A stretch of 64,000 bases of DNA from Streptococcus downei MFe28 (GCF_900459175.1 NZ_UHFA01000002.1:1612001-1676000), one strand, 5' to 3'. Numbered from the stretch's first letter, positions 26,614-37,273 are shown. Notes: generated by a model from the sequence alone, not told the origin. Made by a program: numbers and translations.

Positions 26614-27651
26614 CTAGAGGTTAGCAATAATAGCTGCGGTCATTTGAGCCGTTGTCGCCTGGCCTCCCAGATCACGAGTCAGCACACCTTGATTGAGGGT
26701 TTTATCGACGGCCTGCTCAATGAGACTGGCACCAGTCTCTTGGCCAAAGGAATCCCTTAACATCATGGCAACCGAGAGAATCATGCTAATAGGATTGGCA
26801 ATCCCCTGTCCAGCAATATCTGGAGCAGAACCATGAATAGGCTCGTAAAGGCTAGGGCCATCCTGAGAATGGCTGGCCGAAGGCATGACACCAAGGGTTC
26901 CTGGCAGGACTGAAGATTCGTCAGACAGGATATCGCCAAAAAGATTTTCGGTCACGACCACATCAAAACGAGCTGGGTCCGTAATCATCAACATGGCGGC
27001 ACTATCAACTAGCTGGTGCTCCAGGGTGACTTCAGGATAGTCCTGGGCTACTTGATCAGCAACCTTTCGCCAAAGTTTGGAGGTAGCTAGGACATTTTGC
27101 TTATCAATGCTGGTCACCTTCTCGCCACGCCCTTGGGCAATGGTGAAGGCTTTGCGGACAATACGCTCAATCTCCTCAGTCGAATAATCATTGATGTCTC
27201 TGGCGCTAGTTCCCTTGAGATCATGCTGACCAAAATAGATACCACCTGTCAGTTCCCTGACGACGACAAAATCAACACCCTCGATCCGCTCTGGCTTTAG
27301 TGGTGAGAGATGCTTAAGAGCCTGAAAAATCTTGACAGGCCGAATGTTGGCAAATAGCTTGAGCTCCTTGCGCAGGGCTAAAAGACCTTGCTCTGGTCGA
27401 ACTGGAGCCGCGTCATATTGGGGACTCCCAATGGCAGCTAGGAGAATGGCATCAGCTGAGCGAGCAGCGGACAAGGTTGCCTCTGGCAGCGGATGACCAG
27501 ACTGGTCAATCCCCGCTCCGCCAAAGGGCTGGGCATCCAATTGGTAGGCGAAGTCAATCTTCTTAGTAAGAGCCTCTAGCACTTTTAGACCTGCTGCCAT
27601 GATTTCTGGGCCAATGCCGTCCCCTGCTAGGGTCACGATTTTTTTAGTCAT
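26614..27651 (-). CDS. leuB: 3-isopropylmalate dehydrogenase
   Basis: LeuB oxidises and decarboxylates 3-isopropylmalate with NAD+. The 345-residue protein has GDGIGPEI, LLGAIGSP-like LLAAIGSPQYD, the substrate-binding RPEQGLLALRKEL and VRELTGGIYFG, NLFGDILSDE and EPIHGSAPDIAGQGIANP. It is intact, 46 nt after leuA. Confidence 0.97.
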   Translation of the reverse strand: MTKKIVTLAGDGIGPEIMAAGLKVLEALTKKIDFAYQLDAQPFGGAGIDQSGHPLPEATLSAARSADAILLAAIGSPQYDAAPVRPEQGLLALRKELKLFANIRPVKIFQALKHLSPLKPERIEGVDFVVVRELTGGIYFGQHDLKGTSARDINDYSTEEIERIVRKAFTIAQGRGEKVTSIDKQNVLATSKLWRKVADQVAQDYPEVTLEHQLVDSAAMLMITDPARFDVVVTENLFGDILSDESSVLPGTLGVMPSASHSQDGPSLYEPIHGSAPDIAGQGIANPISMILSVAMMLRDSFGQETGASLIEQAVDKTLNQGVLTRDLGGQATTAQMTAAIIANL

Positions 27652-27697
27652 TGAATTTTCCTTTTTCTAGTTTAGCGAACCGTTGGCTGATTTCTGC

Positions 27698-29251
27698 CTA
27701 GTAGTCTTTTTCTGACAGGCGACGACCAATTTGGCCATCGTTTTCCTTTTGGACAAAGACATTGGCATTAACATAGGCAATGGAGCTAGCCTTCATAACA
27801 TCGAAATCGACACCGGTAGCATTGAAAATGGTGCCTGTATCAACATTTTCAACGGATACCGCTACTCGGGCTTGGGCATCAATCCCATCGGTGATGGCAT
27901 CAATACTGTAGCTGAGCAGGCGAACGGTTTGATTGAAGAATTTATCAATGGCATTGAAAGCCGCTTCAACAGAACCCTTACCGTTGGCCACCACATCCAC
28001 GGCTTCGGCATCCTTATTGGTCATGGTAACGACGGCAGTAACTGTCTCGTCTTCGTTGGAGGTCAGCTTAAGGTCGGCAAAGTGGAAGCCTTCTGGATTC
28101 TCGATATCAGTCCCATCAACTAGGGCAATGATATCGGCATCTCTGATATCATGCTTCTTATCCGCCAATTTCTTGAACTTGGCGAAGAGTTCCTTGATTT
28201 CGGCTTCAGCAAAATCCAAATTTAACTCTTTGAGTTTTTCGATAAAGGCATGACGACCAGACAATTTGCCAAGAGGCAGAGAACTTTGTTTCACTCCAAC
28301 CAATTCTGGGGTGATGATTTCGTAGGTCAACGGATTCTTGAGAACACCATCCTGGTGGATACCGGATTCATGAGAAAAGGCATTGCCACCGACAACAGCC
28401 TTATTCTTAGGCACAGGAATGCCTGAGAAACGTGAGACCATAGCTGAGGTGTTGACCGTTTCATTGAGGATGATATCACTAGTAGCATTGAAATAGTCTT
28501 CCCGAATTTTGAGGGCAACAGCCACTTCTTCCAAGGCAACATTACCAGCTCGCTCGCCGATACCATTGATTGTCCCTTCAACCCGACCAGCACCATTTTT
28601 AATGGCAGCTAGAGTATTAGCAGTCGCCATTCCTAAGTCATCATGACAATGGGGGCTGAAAATAATATCACGATCAGATTTGACATTTTTAATCAAGTAG
28701 TCAAAGATGTGACCAAATTCGCTCGGCGTGGTGAAGCCGACCGTATCAGGAATATTGATGTAGGTCGCCCCGGCATCCACAGCCGTCTGAACCACCTGCA
28801 GGAGGTAATCCAGCTCAGTCCTGGTCGCATCCTCAGGTGAGAACTCAACGACATCAAAGAACTGGCGAGCATAGGTCACATGCTCCTTGATGACTTCCAA
28901 AATCTCTTCCTTGGACTTCTTTAGCTTAAATTCCCGATGAATGGGACTGGTGGCAATAAAGACGTGGCATTGGGGATACTTGGCATCCTTGAGGGCCTGG
29001 TAGCAAGCATCAATATCAGACTTGACTGACCGGGCCAAACCTGTAACAGCGGTCTTGGTCAAAGTTGCCGCAATCTGCTTGACTGCTTCAAAGGAATCGG
29101 GGCTGGCAGCTGGAAAACCAGCTTCAATGGCGGAAATGCCCCACTTCTCCAATTGCTTGGCAATGGCGACCTTTTCTTTGATGGAAAAATTAACACCAGG
29201 GGTCTGTTCCCCATCCCGAAGACTGGTATCAAGAAATTCTACCTTACGCAT
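27698..29251 (-). CDS. leuA: 2-isopropylmalate synthase
   Basis: LeuA condenses acetyl-CoA with 2-ketoisovalerate, the first committed step to leucine. The 517-residue protein has [15 protein letters not shown], the metal ligands [20 protein letters not shown] and the C-terminal regulatory domain (about 390-517) that binds leucine. The start is ATG at 29251, with AAGAGGT at 5-8 nt; the frame to 29287 is not needed. It is the first gene of the leu operon, behind an attenuator. Confidence 0.96.
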   Translation of the reverse strand: MRKVEFLDTSLRDGEQTPGVNFSIKEKVAIAKQLEKWGISAIEAGFPAASPDSFEAVKQIAATLTKTAVTGLARSVKSDIDACYQALKDAKYPQCHVFIATSPIHREFKLKKSKEEILEVIKEHVTYARQFFDVVEFSPEDATRTELDYLLQVVQTAVDAGATYINIPDTVGFTTPSEFGHIFDYLIKNVKSDRDIIFSPHCHDDLGMATANTLAAIKNGAGRVEGTINGIGERAGNVALEEVAVALKIREDYFNATSDIILNETVNTSAMVSRFSGIPVPKNKAVVGGNAFSHESGIHQDGVLKNPLTYEIITPELVGVKQSSLPLGKLSGRHAFIEKLKELNLDFAEAEIKELFAKFKKLADKKHDIRDADIIALVDGTDIENPEGFHFADLKLTSNEDETVTAVVTMTNKDAEAVDVVANGKGSVEAAFNAIDKFFNQTVRLLSYSIDAITDGIDAQARVAVSVENVDTGTIFNATGVDFDVMKASSIAYVNANVFVQKENDGQIGRRLSEKDY

Positions 29252-29351
29252 AATGACCTCTTTCTTTTGGATAATAGTTGATAACAAATTTTATGAAGCA
29301 TTTGCAAGTCAGAAAGTAAAGCCTGCTTAGTAAGACTTGCTTTTGCATCTT

Positions 29352-29400
29352 AATAAAAAAACATCCCGCCAAGCAGGATGTTTGTCAATCCCGCTTGGTA
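29352..29400 (-). promoter_or_regulatory. leu operon attenuator: mutually exclusive terminator and antiterminator
   Basis: On the minus strand ACATCCTGCTTGGCGGGATGT (29361-29381) folds as a terminator followed by TTTTTTTA. The upstream CCAAGCGGGATT can pair instead with the ATCCTGCTTGG arm, giving an antiterminator that spans 29369-29398. The two structures share the same bases, the classic attenuation layout. Confidence 0.8.
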
Positions 29401-29426
29401 AGCCAAACAGGACTAATGCTTTTGCA

Positions 29427-29474
29427 CTAGCCCTCACACCTCAACAACAAGACTGTCATAGAACGTGTCTTCAT
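29427..29474 (-). CDS. leuL: leu leader peptide
   Basis: A 15-codon open frame reads MKTRSMTVLLLRCEG and contains three consecutive leucine TTG codons. It sits between the promoter (29509-29537) and the attenuator. Ribosome stalling at the Leu codons when charged tRNA-Leu is scarce would free the antiterminator. A modest GAAGGGA lies about 8 nt before the ATG. No T-box motif is present here. Confidence 0.72.
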   Translation of the reverse strand: MKTRSMTVLLLRCEG

Positions 29475-29508
29475 TTGACTTTTTCCCTTCGATGTTTTCT
29501 TGTTTAAT

Positions 29509-29537
29509 ATCCTAACCTATTTGAAAATCATTGTCAA
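29509..29537 (-). promoter_or_regulatory. Promoter of the leu operon
   Basis: On the minus strand a consensus TTGACA (29532-29537) is spaced exactly 17 bp from TAGGAT (29509-29514), 35 nt ahead of the leader peptide start. Confidence 0.75.
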
Positions 29538-29604
29538 GGATTTTTTAGAAATTTTCTGAAAAATCGCATAATTTGCCCCAGCAAAGTTTTGTATAGAGGC
29601 AAAA

Positions 29605-29631
29605 GAAAAAGGAACAGGGGGACTGCTCCTT
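29605..29631 (-). terminator. Terminator after the lipoprotein pseudogene
   Basis: Minus-strand arms AAGGAGCAG / CTGTTCCTT flank a CCCC-rich loop and are followed by TTTC TTTT. It ends the udk-lipoprotein unit ahead of the leu promoter. Confidence 0.7.
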
Positions 29632-29642
29632 CATTATGACTA

Positions 29643-30408
29643 TTACTGGGCCTCAACCTTATGGGTAACCTGCTCGAGGATATTCTTGAGATAGGCGACA
29701 TTGCTTTCTATCTTTTCTTTAGCATCATTGGCATCAGAATCTAATGGGAAAACCAGGGAGCCGACTAAAATTGAATCTGAAAAACTACCAGTATTCTCTA
29801 GATAATAGAAGGTGAGCTGGGCGGAATTATTTTTCTCACTATTGGTCAAGCCGACATGCCAGGTCTTGTCCTTAATGGTCACTGTGGTCTTATAATCAAA
29901 CTTCTGCTGGTCCTGCTCAAGGTTCTCATCTAAATCACTCTCTTGATAATGCTCACCTCCATTAAAGGGGGATTTGTCATAGGCATTGAGGGTATAGAGC
30001 AGGGCATAGATTTGTGGGTCAGAAGAATTGGCTTCAGAGGTGACATCCCTGCGGCTCATCCTTAGTCCTAGACGAATCAACCGTCCAGCTCTCAGGAACA
30101 TCATAATAGCGCCAATCCACCAGCTCCTTGCCAGAACCGTCCGTCTTGGAAAAACCATTTTGAGCTGAGCTCAACTGATGGCCTTTTCTGCTTGGGGTCA
30201 GCTGGCTCCTTGTCTTTAACCGCCTTTTCCTCCACCTTGGCCAACTTCTTAAACTCACTTTGGCTAATGGCCTTATCCTCCTGATTCGTGCTAGATGATG
30301 AGCTGGAACTCTCTTTGCTGTGAAGTTTGTTAAAGGGGAAGGGGAGACAGGCGGTCAGGATGAATAAGGATGCTACTAGGCTAAGGAACAAAAATAGTCT
30401 TTTTTCAT
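29643..30408 (-). pseudogene. Frameshifted lipoprotein gene
   Basis: A lipoprotein signal peptide (LFLFLSLVASLFILTAC, lipobox Cys) begins the protein, followed by a serine-rich linker and a charged region. Reading needs three frames: the start ATG at 30408 has AGGAG 7 nt upstream but six A follow where seven would keep MKKRLFLF in frame; near 30175 a shift joins ADPKQK to GHQLSSAQNGFSKTDGSG and WTVDSSRTKDEPQ; near 30040 another shift joins DVTSEANSSDPQIYALLY and the rest to 29643. The mature protein would be a secreted lipoprotein of unknown function of about 250 residues. As given it cannot be made. Confidence 0.8.
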
Positions 30409-30428
30409 GGACTGACTCCTGCAAATCT

Positions 30429-31055
30429 TTATTTTTCGCTCAAAATTGAAGCAATCTTGGTATTGATGAGGTCAATGGCTACGGTGTTAGAGACCCCTTC
30501 GGGGATAACAATGTCAGCATAGCGCTTGGTAGGCTCGATAAATTGGTGATACATGGGCTTGACCACACTGGTGTATTGCTCGATAATGCTGTCCAAACTA
30601 CGACCACGCTCCTCCATGTCACGCTTAATCCGACGAATAATCCGAATATCATCATCGGTATCAACGAAGAGCTTGATGTCCATGAGGTTTCGCAAGCGTT
30701 CATCCTCTAAAACCAAAATGCCTTCAACGATAAAGACATCCTGGGGCTCCTGCCGATAGGTCTCGCTACTTCTGGTATGCTGGGTATAGTCATAGATGGG
30801 AATATCAACCGGACGACCAGCCTGCAATTCCTTGATGTGTTCAATCATCAAATCCGTATCAAAGGCTAGGGGATGGTCATAATTGGTAGCCACCCGCTCT
30901 TCAAAGGTCAGATGAGATTGATCCTTATAATAGGAATCGTGCTCAATCATGGCAATTTTGGAGTGGGGGAAATGGTTGAGAATTTCCCGAGAAACGCTGG
31001 TCTTGCCACCACCAGAACCACCAGTCACGCCAATAATAATCGTTTTTTTCTGCAT
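30429..31055 (-). CDS. udk: Uridine kinase
   Basis: Udk phosphorylates uridine and cytidine in pyrimidine salvage. The 208-residue protein has the P-loop [41 protein letters not shown] and VEGILVLED motifs. The ATG at 31055 is favoured over the TTG at 31076 because family homology starts at KKTIIIGV. The lipoprotein pseudogene follows 20 nt downstream. Confidence 0.95.
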   Translation of the reverse strand: MQKKTIIIGVTGGSGGGKTSVSREILNHFPHSKIAMIEHDSYYKDQSHLTFEERVATNYDHPLAFDTDLMIEHIKELQAGRPVDIPIYDYTQHTRSSETYRQEPQDVFIVEGILVLEDERLRNLMDIKLFVDTDDDIRIIRRIKRDMEERGRSLDSIIEQYTSVVKPMYHQFIEPTKRYADIVIPEGVSNTVAIDLINTKIASILSEK

Positions 31056-31068
31056 AAGAACCCCACTA

Positions 31069-31170
31069 ATACTCAATAAAAATCAAAAGTAGCCGAGGCA
31101 ACGAACTGCAGGCAGTACTTGAGTACGGCAAAGTGAGTTAACGATGGATAATTTTGATTTTTGAAGAGTA
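31069..31170. repeat. 102-bp dispersed repeat with inverted ends (copy 1)
   Basis: This begins ATACTCAATAAAAATCAAAA and ends with TTTTGATTTTTGAAGAGTA, with GAGGCAACGAACTGCAGGC and TACGGCAAAGTGAGTTAAC between. A second copy of the same length lies in inverse orientation at 54189-54290. Its ends are imperfect inverted repeats (AAAATCAAAA / TTTTGATTTT). It resembles a miniature, non-coding streptococcal insertion sequence. Confidence 0.8.
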
Positions 31171-31211
31171 AACATTCTAATCTAAAGTCATCCCTATTAT
31201 ACCCTAAAAGA

Positions 31212-31220
31212 TGGTATAAT
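31212..31220 (+). promoter_or_regulatory. Extended -10 promoter for the helicase gene
   Basis: TGGTATAAT is a perfect extended -10, 37 nt before the ATG at 31258. Confidence 0.7.
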
Positions 31221-31257
31221 TAAAGGCGACTTTAAAGAGAATAAGGATGAAAAAAGC

Positions 31258-32340
31258 ATGACAATCCAATTACCTCAGGCCATAAATGAGCTACTAGAAA
31301 ACAAAGGCATGGACCAGCTGACTCCAATCCAAGAGAGAAGCTTCCAGCCTATTATGTCTGGCAAAAATGTCTTGGGTATCAGTCCAACAGGGACAGGTAA
31401 GACCTTGGCCTATCTCCTGCCACTTCTGAACAAGCTGACTAGTCCCAAGGCCCAACAAATTTTGGTTCTGGCCCCCAATACCGAATTGGCTGGGCAAATT
31501 TTTGAGGTGGCCAAGGACTGGGCTAGCCCATTAGGCTACACCGCCCAAGTCTTACTGTCTGGTTCCAGCCAAAAACGCCAGATTGAACGCCTAAAAAAGG
31601 GACCCCAAATTCTAGTGGGAACCCCTGGTCGTGTCTTTGAACTGGTCAAGCTCAAAAAAGTGAAAATGATGAATGTAGACACCATCGTTCTCGATGAATT
31701 CGATGAATTGCTGGGAGACTCTCAGTACCAATTTGTCAGCAAAATTTGTCACCATGTGCCAAGAGACCACCAGTTGATCTATATGAGTGCGACAGCCAAG
31801 ATTGATAAAGGCCAACTGGCCGAGGATACCCTAGAGATAAACCTGAGTGACCAGAAGTTAGACAATATCAGTCACTATTACCTACAGGTCGATAAACGTC
31901 ATCGCTTAGATACCCTACGCAAGCTCTCCAATATTCCTGACTTCCGCGGCCTAGTCTTTTTCAACAGCCTGTCTGATTTGGGAGCCAGCGAGGAGCGTCT
32001 CCAATACAATGGGGCTTCTGCTGTCTCTCTGGCCAGCGATGTCAATGTTAAATTGCGCAAGGTTATCTTGGAGAAATTTAAGAACCATGAACTGGCCCTT
32101 CTGCTGTCAACCGACTTGGTGGCTCGCGGGATTGATATTGACAATCTGGAAACCGTAGTCAACTACGAGGTTCCTCGTGACAAGGAAGCCTATACCCACC
32201 GAGCTGGACGGACGGGCCGCATGGGTAAGGAAGGGGCTGTTATCACTCTGGTCAGCCATCCTGAGGACCTCAAAAAGCTTAAGAAGTTTGCCCAAGTTCA
32301 AGAAATCATCTTCAAGAACCAAACCTTCTATGTGAAATAG
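31258..32340 (+). CDS. DEAD-box RNA helicase
   Basis: The 360-residue protein has the Q motif TPIQERSFQPIMSG, motif I SPTGTGKT, Ia APNTELAGQ, GTPGR, motif II DEFD (for DEAD), motif III SAT and motif VI HRAGRTGRMG. There is almost no C-terminal extension, so it is a minimal core helicase of the small streptococcal type, probably in ribosome or RNA metabolism. It has its own promoter and terminator. Confidence 0.9.
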   Translation: MTIQLPQAINELLENKGMDQLTPIQERSFQPIMSGKNVLGISPTGTGKTLAYLLPLLNKLTSPKAQQILVLAPNTELAGQIFEVAKDWASPLGYTAQVLLSGSSQKRQIERLKKGPQILVGTPGRVFELVKLKKVKMMNVDTIVLDEFDELLGDSQYQFVSKICHHVPRDHQLIYMSATAKIDKGQLAEDTLEINLSDQKLDNISHYYLQVDKRHRLDTLRKLSNIPDFRGLVFFNSLSDLGASEERLQYNGASAVSLASDVNVKLRKVILEKFKNHELALLLSTDLVARGIDIDNLETVVNYEVPRDKEAYTHRAGRTGRMGKEGAVITLVSHPEDLKKLKKFAQVQEIIFKNQTFYVK

Positions 32341-32348
32341 ATAGAAAG

Positions 32349-32374
32349 AGAGCCATCCACAATCGGATGGCTCT
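32349..32374 (+). terminator. Terminator after the helicase gene
   Basis: Ten-base perfect arms AGAGCCATCC / GGATGGCTCT with a six-base loop lie 9 nt after the stop. The downstream T-run is weak. Confidence 0.75.
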
Positions 32375-32498
32375 TCTGGTATTAATCTGAATAGAACCGA
32401 TGGTCCTAGAAGCTGTTTCACTTTTATTTCTTTGGATTGAGAAATCCTTCCATTTCCCAACCTTGAAATGGAGGGTTAAGCTTTGCCACTAGCAAAGT

Positions 32499-32840
32499 TT
32501 ACTTATTCAACTCTGCTAGGGGGCCAAAGACGATTTTTTCAATATCGCTGAGGTAGACAGACAGAGCTTGTTGGGCTTCGATGTAGGCCTTAAGAATGGG
32601 ATTGGCTTCAATCTTTTGACCCAACTCCTGCATCTTCTTTTGCTCATCCTGGCTTGGTATTTGGCCGGCCTGCATGGCCTGGTAGAGGCCTTCTTGGAAG
32701 GATGTGAACTCGCTAAAGAGGTTTTTGGCTTCTGGGTCGGCATCAATTTTAGCCTTCTTTTCTACCAAGGTCTGGTATTCAGGCAGGGCACGGATGCCCC
32801 GCTCCAATTCGTTGGCCAAATCGTAAATATTAGTTGTCAT
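32499..32840 (-). CDS. YlbF/YmcA (YheA-type) family protein
   Basis: The 113-residue all-helical protein ([38 protein letters not shown]) belongs to the YlbF/YmcA/YheA superfamily. Relatives in Bacillus help RNase Y and development; the exact role here is not known. It is 12 nt after tyrA and ends the aromatic operon. Confidence 0.85.
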   Translation of the reverse strand: MTTNIYDLANELERGIRALPEYQTLVEKKAKIDADPEAKNLFSEFTSFQEGLYQAMQAGQIPSQDEQKKMQELGQKIEANPILKAYIEAQQALSVYLSDIEKIVFGPLAELNK

Positions 32841-32852
32841 TGCTTTCTCCTT

Positions 32853-33956
32853 TTAAATGGTTACCTTATAGTCAGGGTGTTTTTCAAGTAAATCAAAGGC
32901 TATCGACTGGTCCTTTTGATTTTTAAAAGTAATTTGCAGAATTCCGTTAATATCTTCACGGTTTTCCTCGTTAATACGGATATTCATGACAGAAATCCCT
33001 CGCAGGATTTCCAATACCTTGAGGATACTGTCTTCCTGGTCAGGGATGGTGACATAGAGGTCAAAACCACTATCAACGCCACCCTTCTTATGGATTTCCA
33101 TAGCCTTTCGGGTAAGGCGAGCTTGATTGAAGAAATTCCAAATCCCATCGTCATCACCAGCTTCAATGAGCTCAGCGACAGCATCAAGATGTCCCTTGAA
33201 GTCAGCAATCCGTCCCAGAACCGCCTCCCGATTACTGAGGAGTATAGAGGTCCACATGCCTGGCTCACTCTCGGCAATCCGAGTCATATCTCTAAAACCA
33301 CCAGCCGCAAAATGATTGGTCAGCTCATGGTCCTTGGCATAGGCCCCAGCCTGTTCCATAAGACTGGCAGCCAAGATATGAGGAAAATGAGAAACCTGAC
33401 CAGTCACTCGGTCGTGCTCAGCTGCATCGATTTGAACAAAGCGGGCGTGAAGACCAGTTAGGAGTTCTTTCATCTCAGAAATAGTTGTCTCTCTGGTCAA
33501 ACTGGTCGGGGTGAAAATATAATAGGCATTTTCAAAGAGATTGACATCCGCAGCAATGGCCCCCGACTTGTGGGAACCGGCCATGGGATGCGAGCCGACA
33601 AATTGAACCTTAGCGGGATCCAAATACTTCTGGGCAGCCTGGACAATTTGATCCTTGGTCGAGCCAGCATCGGTAATAATGACCTGGTCTTTAAGGGGCA
33701 AGTCAGCCAAAACCTTGATAAAATCAATGGTTTGTTTGATCGGAACGGCTAAAATGATGACATCTGCTCGGGGAGCAAACTCCGCAAAATTAGCCGTTGC
33801 CTCATCTACCAAACCTCGCTCCAAGGCAATATTTCTTGACTTGTCTGAACGGTTGTAGCCTAAAATTTCATAATCGGGGTGGTCCCGCTTGATGCCTAGG
33901 GCCAAGGAGCCACCAATCAGTCCCAGACCTGCAATATAGATGGTTTTTGTTTTCAT
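32853..33956 (-). CDS. tyrA: Prephenate dehydrogenase with C-terminal ACT domain
   Basis: TyrA converts prephenate to 4-hydroxyphenylpyruvate for tyrosine. The 367-residue protein has the NAD-binding GLGLIGGSLALG, GSHPMAGSHKSG and a conserved His in VTGQVSHFPH. The last 75 residues (FDLYVTIPDQEDSILKVLE) form an ACT domain for feedback control. It lies 132 nt after aroC in the same direction. Confidence 0.95.
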   Translation of the reverse strand: MKTKTIYIAGLGLIGGSLALGIKRDHPDYEILGYNRSDKSRNIALERGLVDEATANFAEFAPRADVIILAVPIKQTIDFIKVLADLPLKDQVIITDAGSTKDQIVQAAQKYLDPAKVQFVGSHPMAGSHKSGAIAADVNLFENAYYIFTPTSLTRETTISEMKELLTGLHARFVQIDAAEHDRVTGQVSHFPHILAASLMEQAGAYAKDHELTNHFAAGGFRDMTRIAESEPGMWTSILLSNREAVLGRIADFKGHLDAVAELIEAGDDDGIWNFFNQARLTRKAMEIHKKGGVDSGFDLYVTIPDQEDSILKVLEILRGISVMNIRINEENREDINGILQITFKNQKDQSIAFDLLEKHPDYKVTI

Positions 33957-34088
33957 AAGTGCTCCTAAGCTCTTAAAAATCGGGAAGGTCAGTCGTTTGC
34001 CTGTGCTGACTCTTTCTATGCTTGTTTCCTAGTGATGCCAACTGAGGGCAAGACAATATCTGTGTCAGTTCCAAGTTTAGCTTGGCAT

Positions 34089-35255
34089 TTAGAAATTCTT
34101 GACATAGTCCCGATGACGGGCTAGAGCTTCTTTTAATTCTTCAAGGTTATCCGAGGTGAAGGTTTCAAAAATTTCATTGGCAATGACTGTTGCAACGACA
34201 GCTTCCATGACTACTCCTGCTGCTGGCAGGGCCGTTGGGTCAGACCGCTCAACGGTTGCCTTGTAAGGTTCGTGGGTCTCAATATCAACGGACATGAGTG
34301 GCTTGTAGAGGGTGGGAATGGGTTTCATGACCCCTCGGATGACCAAGGGTTGGCCATTAGTCATACCGCCTTCAAAGCCACCCAGGTTATTGGTCTTACG
34401 GGTGTAACCCTCTTGGGGATTCCAGAGGATTTCATCCATGACCTGACTACCAGGCAGATAGCCATCCTTAAAGCCTAGGCCGAACTCCACGCCCTTGAAG
34501 GCATTGATGGAGACGATAGCCTGGGATAATTTGGCATCCAACTTCCTGTCCCATTGAACATAGGAACCAAGACCTGCCGGAACACCCCCGACGATAGTTT
34601 CAACAACACCACCAATGGTATCGCCATCCTTTTTTATCTGGTCAATATAGTCTTTGATTTCTTGCTCACGGTCCTGGTTGACAATGGACACCTCTGACTT
34701 CGCAGTTAGTTCCTTAATTTGGGCGACGCTCAAGCCGTCTGGGACATCAATTTCCTTGCCGCCAAAGACAACCACATGATTGGCAATCTCAATATCAAGT
34801 TCGGCCAAAATCCGCTTGGCCACAGCTCCGATAGCTACCCGCATGGTGGTTTCACGAGCAGAGGAGCGCTCCAAGGAATTGCGCAGATCCTCAAAGCGAT
34901 ACTTCATGCCACCAACCAGGTCGGCATGGCCTGGTCTCGGATGAGTAATCTTACGCTTGGTCTTGAGGCGGTCCTCAATATCCTCAGCCGACATGATGTC
35001 CAGCCACTTCTGGTGGTCCCGATTGACCACATCCATGGTAATGGGGGCACCCGTGGTCTTGCCATGGCGAATGCCTGAGGTAAAGACGACCTGGTCGCTT
35101 TCAATCTTCATTCGACCACCCCGGCCGTAACCACCCTGACGGCGCATTAAATCGATATTAATGTCCTCAGCGGTCAAGGGTAGACCCGCTGGAACCCCTT
35201 CAATTATGGCAGTCAGACGGGGGCCGTGTGACTCACCAGCCGTTAAATATCTCAT
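34089..35255 (-). CDS. aroC: Chorismate synthase
   Basis: AroC makes chorismate from EPSP using reduced FMN. The 388-residue protein contains [40 protein letters not shown] and [12 protein letters not shown], and the C-terminal [16 protein letters not shown]. Its ATG abuts the aroB stop (no gap). Confidence 0.97.
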   Translation of the reverse strand: MRYLTAGESHGPRLTAIIEGVPAGLPLTAEDINIDLMRRQGGYGRGGRMKIESDQVVFTSGIRHGKTTGAPITMDVVNRDHQKWLDIMSAEDIEDRLKTKRKITHPRPGHADLVGGMKYRFEDLRNSLERSSARETTMRVAIGAVAKRILAELDIEIANHVVVFGGKEIDVPDGLSVAQIKELTAKSEVSIVNQDREQEIKDYIDQIKKDGDTIGGVVETIVGGVPAGLGSYVQWDRKLDAKLSQAIVSINAFKGVEFGLGFKDGYLPGSQVMDEILWNPQEGYTRKTNNLGGFEGGMTNGQPLVIRGVMKPIPTLYKPLMSVDIETHEPYKATVERSDPTALPAAGVVMEAVVATVIANEIFETFTSDNLEELKEALARHRDYVKNF

Positions 35256-36323
35256 CTACTTCACCAAATAATCTTTCATTTCTGCTAAAGGAACTTCTTT
35301 GATACTAGCTCGGCCAATTTCTGGAACCAGGACAATCTTGATGGCCTTGCCCCTAGCCTTCTTATCATGGCTGAGGGCTTGGTAGAGCTTGTCAAGATCC
35401 CAAGGTTCAAAATCTGTTGGCAAGCTAAATTTGGCACAGATGTCCGCAATGTCCTGAGACAATCCTTGGGGCATAAGGCCTTTTGCTTCAGCTACTTTTG
35501 CAATCTGCACCATACCGATGGCAACAGCTTCCCCGTGCATGACCTTACCGTAGCCAGCTGTCTGCTCGATGGCATGGCCAATAGTATGGCCGAAATTAAG
35601 GTGCATACGGATACCGCCTTCGAATTCATCCTCAACGACAATCTTGCGTTTAACATTGCAGGAATGGTAGATGATGAATTCAGCCTGGTCTAAGATGGCC
35701 TGCCTGTTACCTGGCATCTTTTGCAATTCCTGCCAGAGCTCGACATCGGCAATCAGGCCATACTTGATGACCTCGCCCATGCCTTCAAATAATTCCCGTT
35801 TTCCCAGAGTTTCCAAGGTATCAGCGTCAATCAAAACCCCGTCGGGTTGGGTAAAGGTCCCGACAATATTTTTGGCCCAGGGGGTATTGACACCAGTCTT
35901 TCCTCCAATGGAAGAGTCCACTTGTGCTGTCAGGCTTGTAGGAATTTGCAGGAAGTGAATCCCTCGCATATAGGTAGAGGCAACAAAACCAGCTAGGTCA
36001 CCAGCAACACCACCACCCAGGGCAATGATACCATCACTCCTAGTCATTCCGTGCTTAATCAAAAACTCATAGGCCTTATTGGCTGTGGTCAAAGTTTTGC
36101 TGGCTTCGCCTTCTAGAAAATCAAAGACCAGAACTTCAAAACCGGCCGCCTCCAAACGTAGTTTGACCTTTTCAGCATAGAGACCACCGACATGATTATC
36201 GGTGATGATGGTAATTTTCTGTGGATCCCAAAGGCTGGCAACCCAGTCGCCAACCTTGCTCAAGGCTCCTTTTTCAATAAGAATATCATAGGGATTGTGA
36301 CTCAAATCAACGCCTAGTTTCAT
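35256..36323 (-). CDS. aroB: 3-dehydroquinate synthase
   Basis: AroB closes the DAHP ring, the second shikimate step. The 355-residue protein has [23 protein letters not shown], the metal ligand [13 protein letters not shown] and HGEAVAIGM. It ends directly against aroC. Confidence 0.97.
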   Translation of the reverse strand: MKLGVDLSHNPYDILIEKGALSKVGDWVASLWDPQKITIITDNHVGGLYAEKVKLRLEAAGFEVLVFDFLEGEASKTLTTANKAYEFLIKHGMTRSDGIIALGGGVAGDLAGFVASTYMRGIHFLQIPTSLTAQVDSSIGGKTGVNTPWAKNIVGTFTQPDGVLIDADTLETLGKRELFEGMGEVIKYGLIADVELWQELQKMPGNRQAILDQAEFIIYHSCNVKRKIVVEDEFEGGIRMHLNFGHTIGHAIEQTAGYGKVMHGEAVAIGMVQIAKVAEAKGLMPQGLSQDIADICAKFSLPTDFEPWDLDKLYQALSHDKKARGKAIKIVLVPEIGRASIKEVPLAEMKDYLVK

Positions 36324-36357
36324 ACTCGCTCCTTTTAAGATCTCTGCATTAGCTTAA

Positions 36358-36416
36358 GGCTCAGCAACATCAGCTCATGGCTCAAACATCATCAGCTTTT
36401 GGCTCAAACGTCATAA
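36358..36416. repeat. Short tandem repeat between aroE and aroB
   Basis: Three imperfect copies of a 21-22 bp unit beginning GGCTCA(A/G)(A/C)AACATC start at about 36358, 36379 and 36401. The last copy reaches into the end of aroE. Confidence 0.55.
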
Positions 36417-37273
36417 CGCTTCTCCAGCTCTTGCCAGATAGCATCGGTTGGCATCTGACTACCCGTCCAAAGTTGGAAGGACTTGGCTGCCTGGTAAAGC
36501 AACATGCCCAGACCATTGCTGGCCTTGAGCCCCTTAGATCTGGCATAGGCTAAGAAGGATGTTTCAAAGGGTTGATAAATGGTATCAGCCACCCTTAAGC
36601 CTGCTGGCAATTCTGTATCATCAGCAAGAACCATGGACTTGCCATCCATGCCTACGCTGGTCGCATTGACCAAGAGCTGGCTTTCAAGAATTTTTTCCTG
36701 GATTAAATCCTGATTCTCAACAGGAAAGACTTCCAGTGTAACGCCAGTAGCTTCTTTATACTTTTGAGCCTTGGCCTCGGTTTCTTCTAAAAATTGAGTC
36801 TGGTTGAAAATATTAATTTTCTTGGCGCCATCAAGGGCAGCCTGGACAATCAATGAGGTGGCGGCACCTCCACCACCGAGGATGGTCATGGTCTTACCAG
36901 CTATGGTAAAACCATCATTCTTTTCAAGAGCCTTGAAAAAGCCATAACCGTCGGTATTATAGCCAATCAGTCGTCCTTGACGATTAACAACCGTATTGAC
37001 AGCCCCAATCAGCTCAGCAGCCTGGTCTAATTCATCTAAAAAAGGGATTACCACCTGCTTGTAAGGCATAGAGATGTTAATCCCAAACATGTCGTAACGA
37101 CGGACATTTTGGACAGACTCTTCTAGGTCTTCCTCAGGAATGTCCCAAGCGACATAAACGCCGTTGATACCACTAGCATCAAAGGCATAGTTATGAATAA
37201 AAGGTGAAATCGAATGTCTAATTGGCCGAGCCACGACCGCGGCCATGCGAGTATGTCCATCAATCTGCATCAA
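36404..37273 (-). CDS. aroE: Shikimate dehydrogenase
   Basis: AroE reduces 3-dehydroshikimate with NADPH. The 289-residue protein has [25 protein letters not shown] with the catalytic Lys, NTDGYGFF, the NADP loop [10 protein letters not shown] and [18 protein letters not shown]. It overlaps aroD by 14 nt. Two adjacent ATGs (37273, 37270) are possible starts. Confidence 0.96.
   Translation of the reverse strand: MMQIDGHTRMAAVVARPIRHSISPFIHNYAFDASGINGVYVAWDIPEEDLEESVQNVRRYDMFGINISMPYKQVVIPFLDELDQAAELIGAVNTVVNRQGRLIGYNTDGYGFFKALEKNDGFTIAGKTMTILGGGGAATSLIVQAALDGAKKINIFNQTQFLEETEAKAQKYKEATGVTLEVFPVENQDLIQEKILESQLLVNATSVGMDGKSMVLADDTELPAGLRVADTIYQPFETSFLAYARSKGLKASNGLGMLLYQAAKSFQLWTGSQMPTDAIWQELEKRYDV

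Noticed and set aside
27698..29287. T-box control of leuA
   Set aside because: No GGTGGNACCGCG sequence upstream of leuA; a leader peptide with Leu codons and an attenuator is seen.
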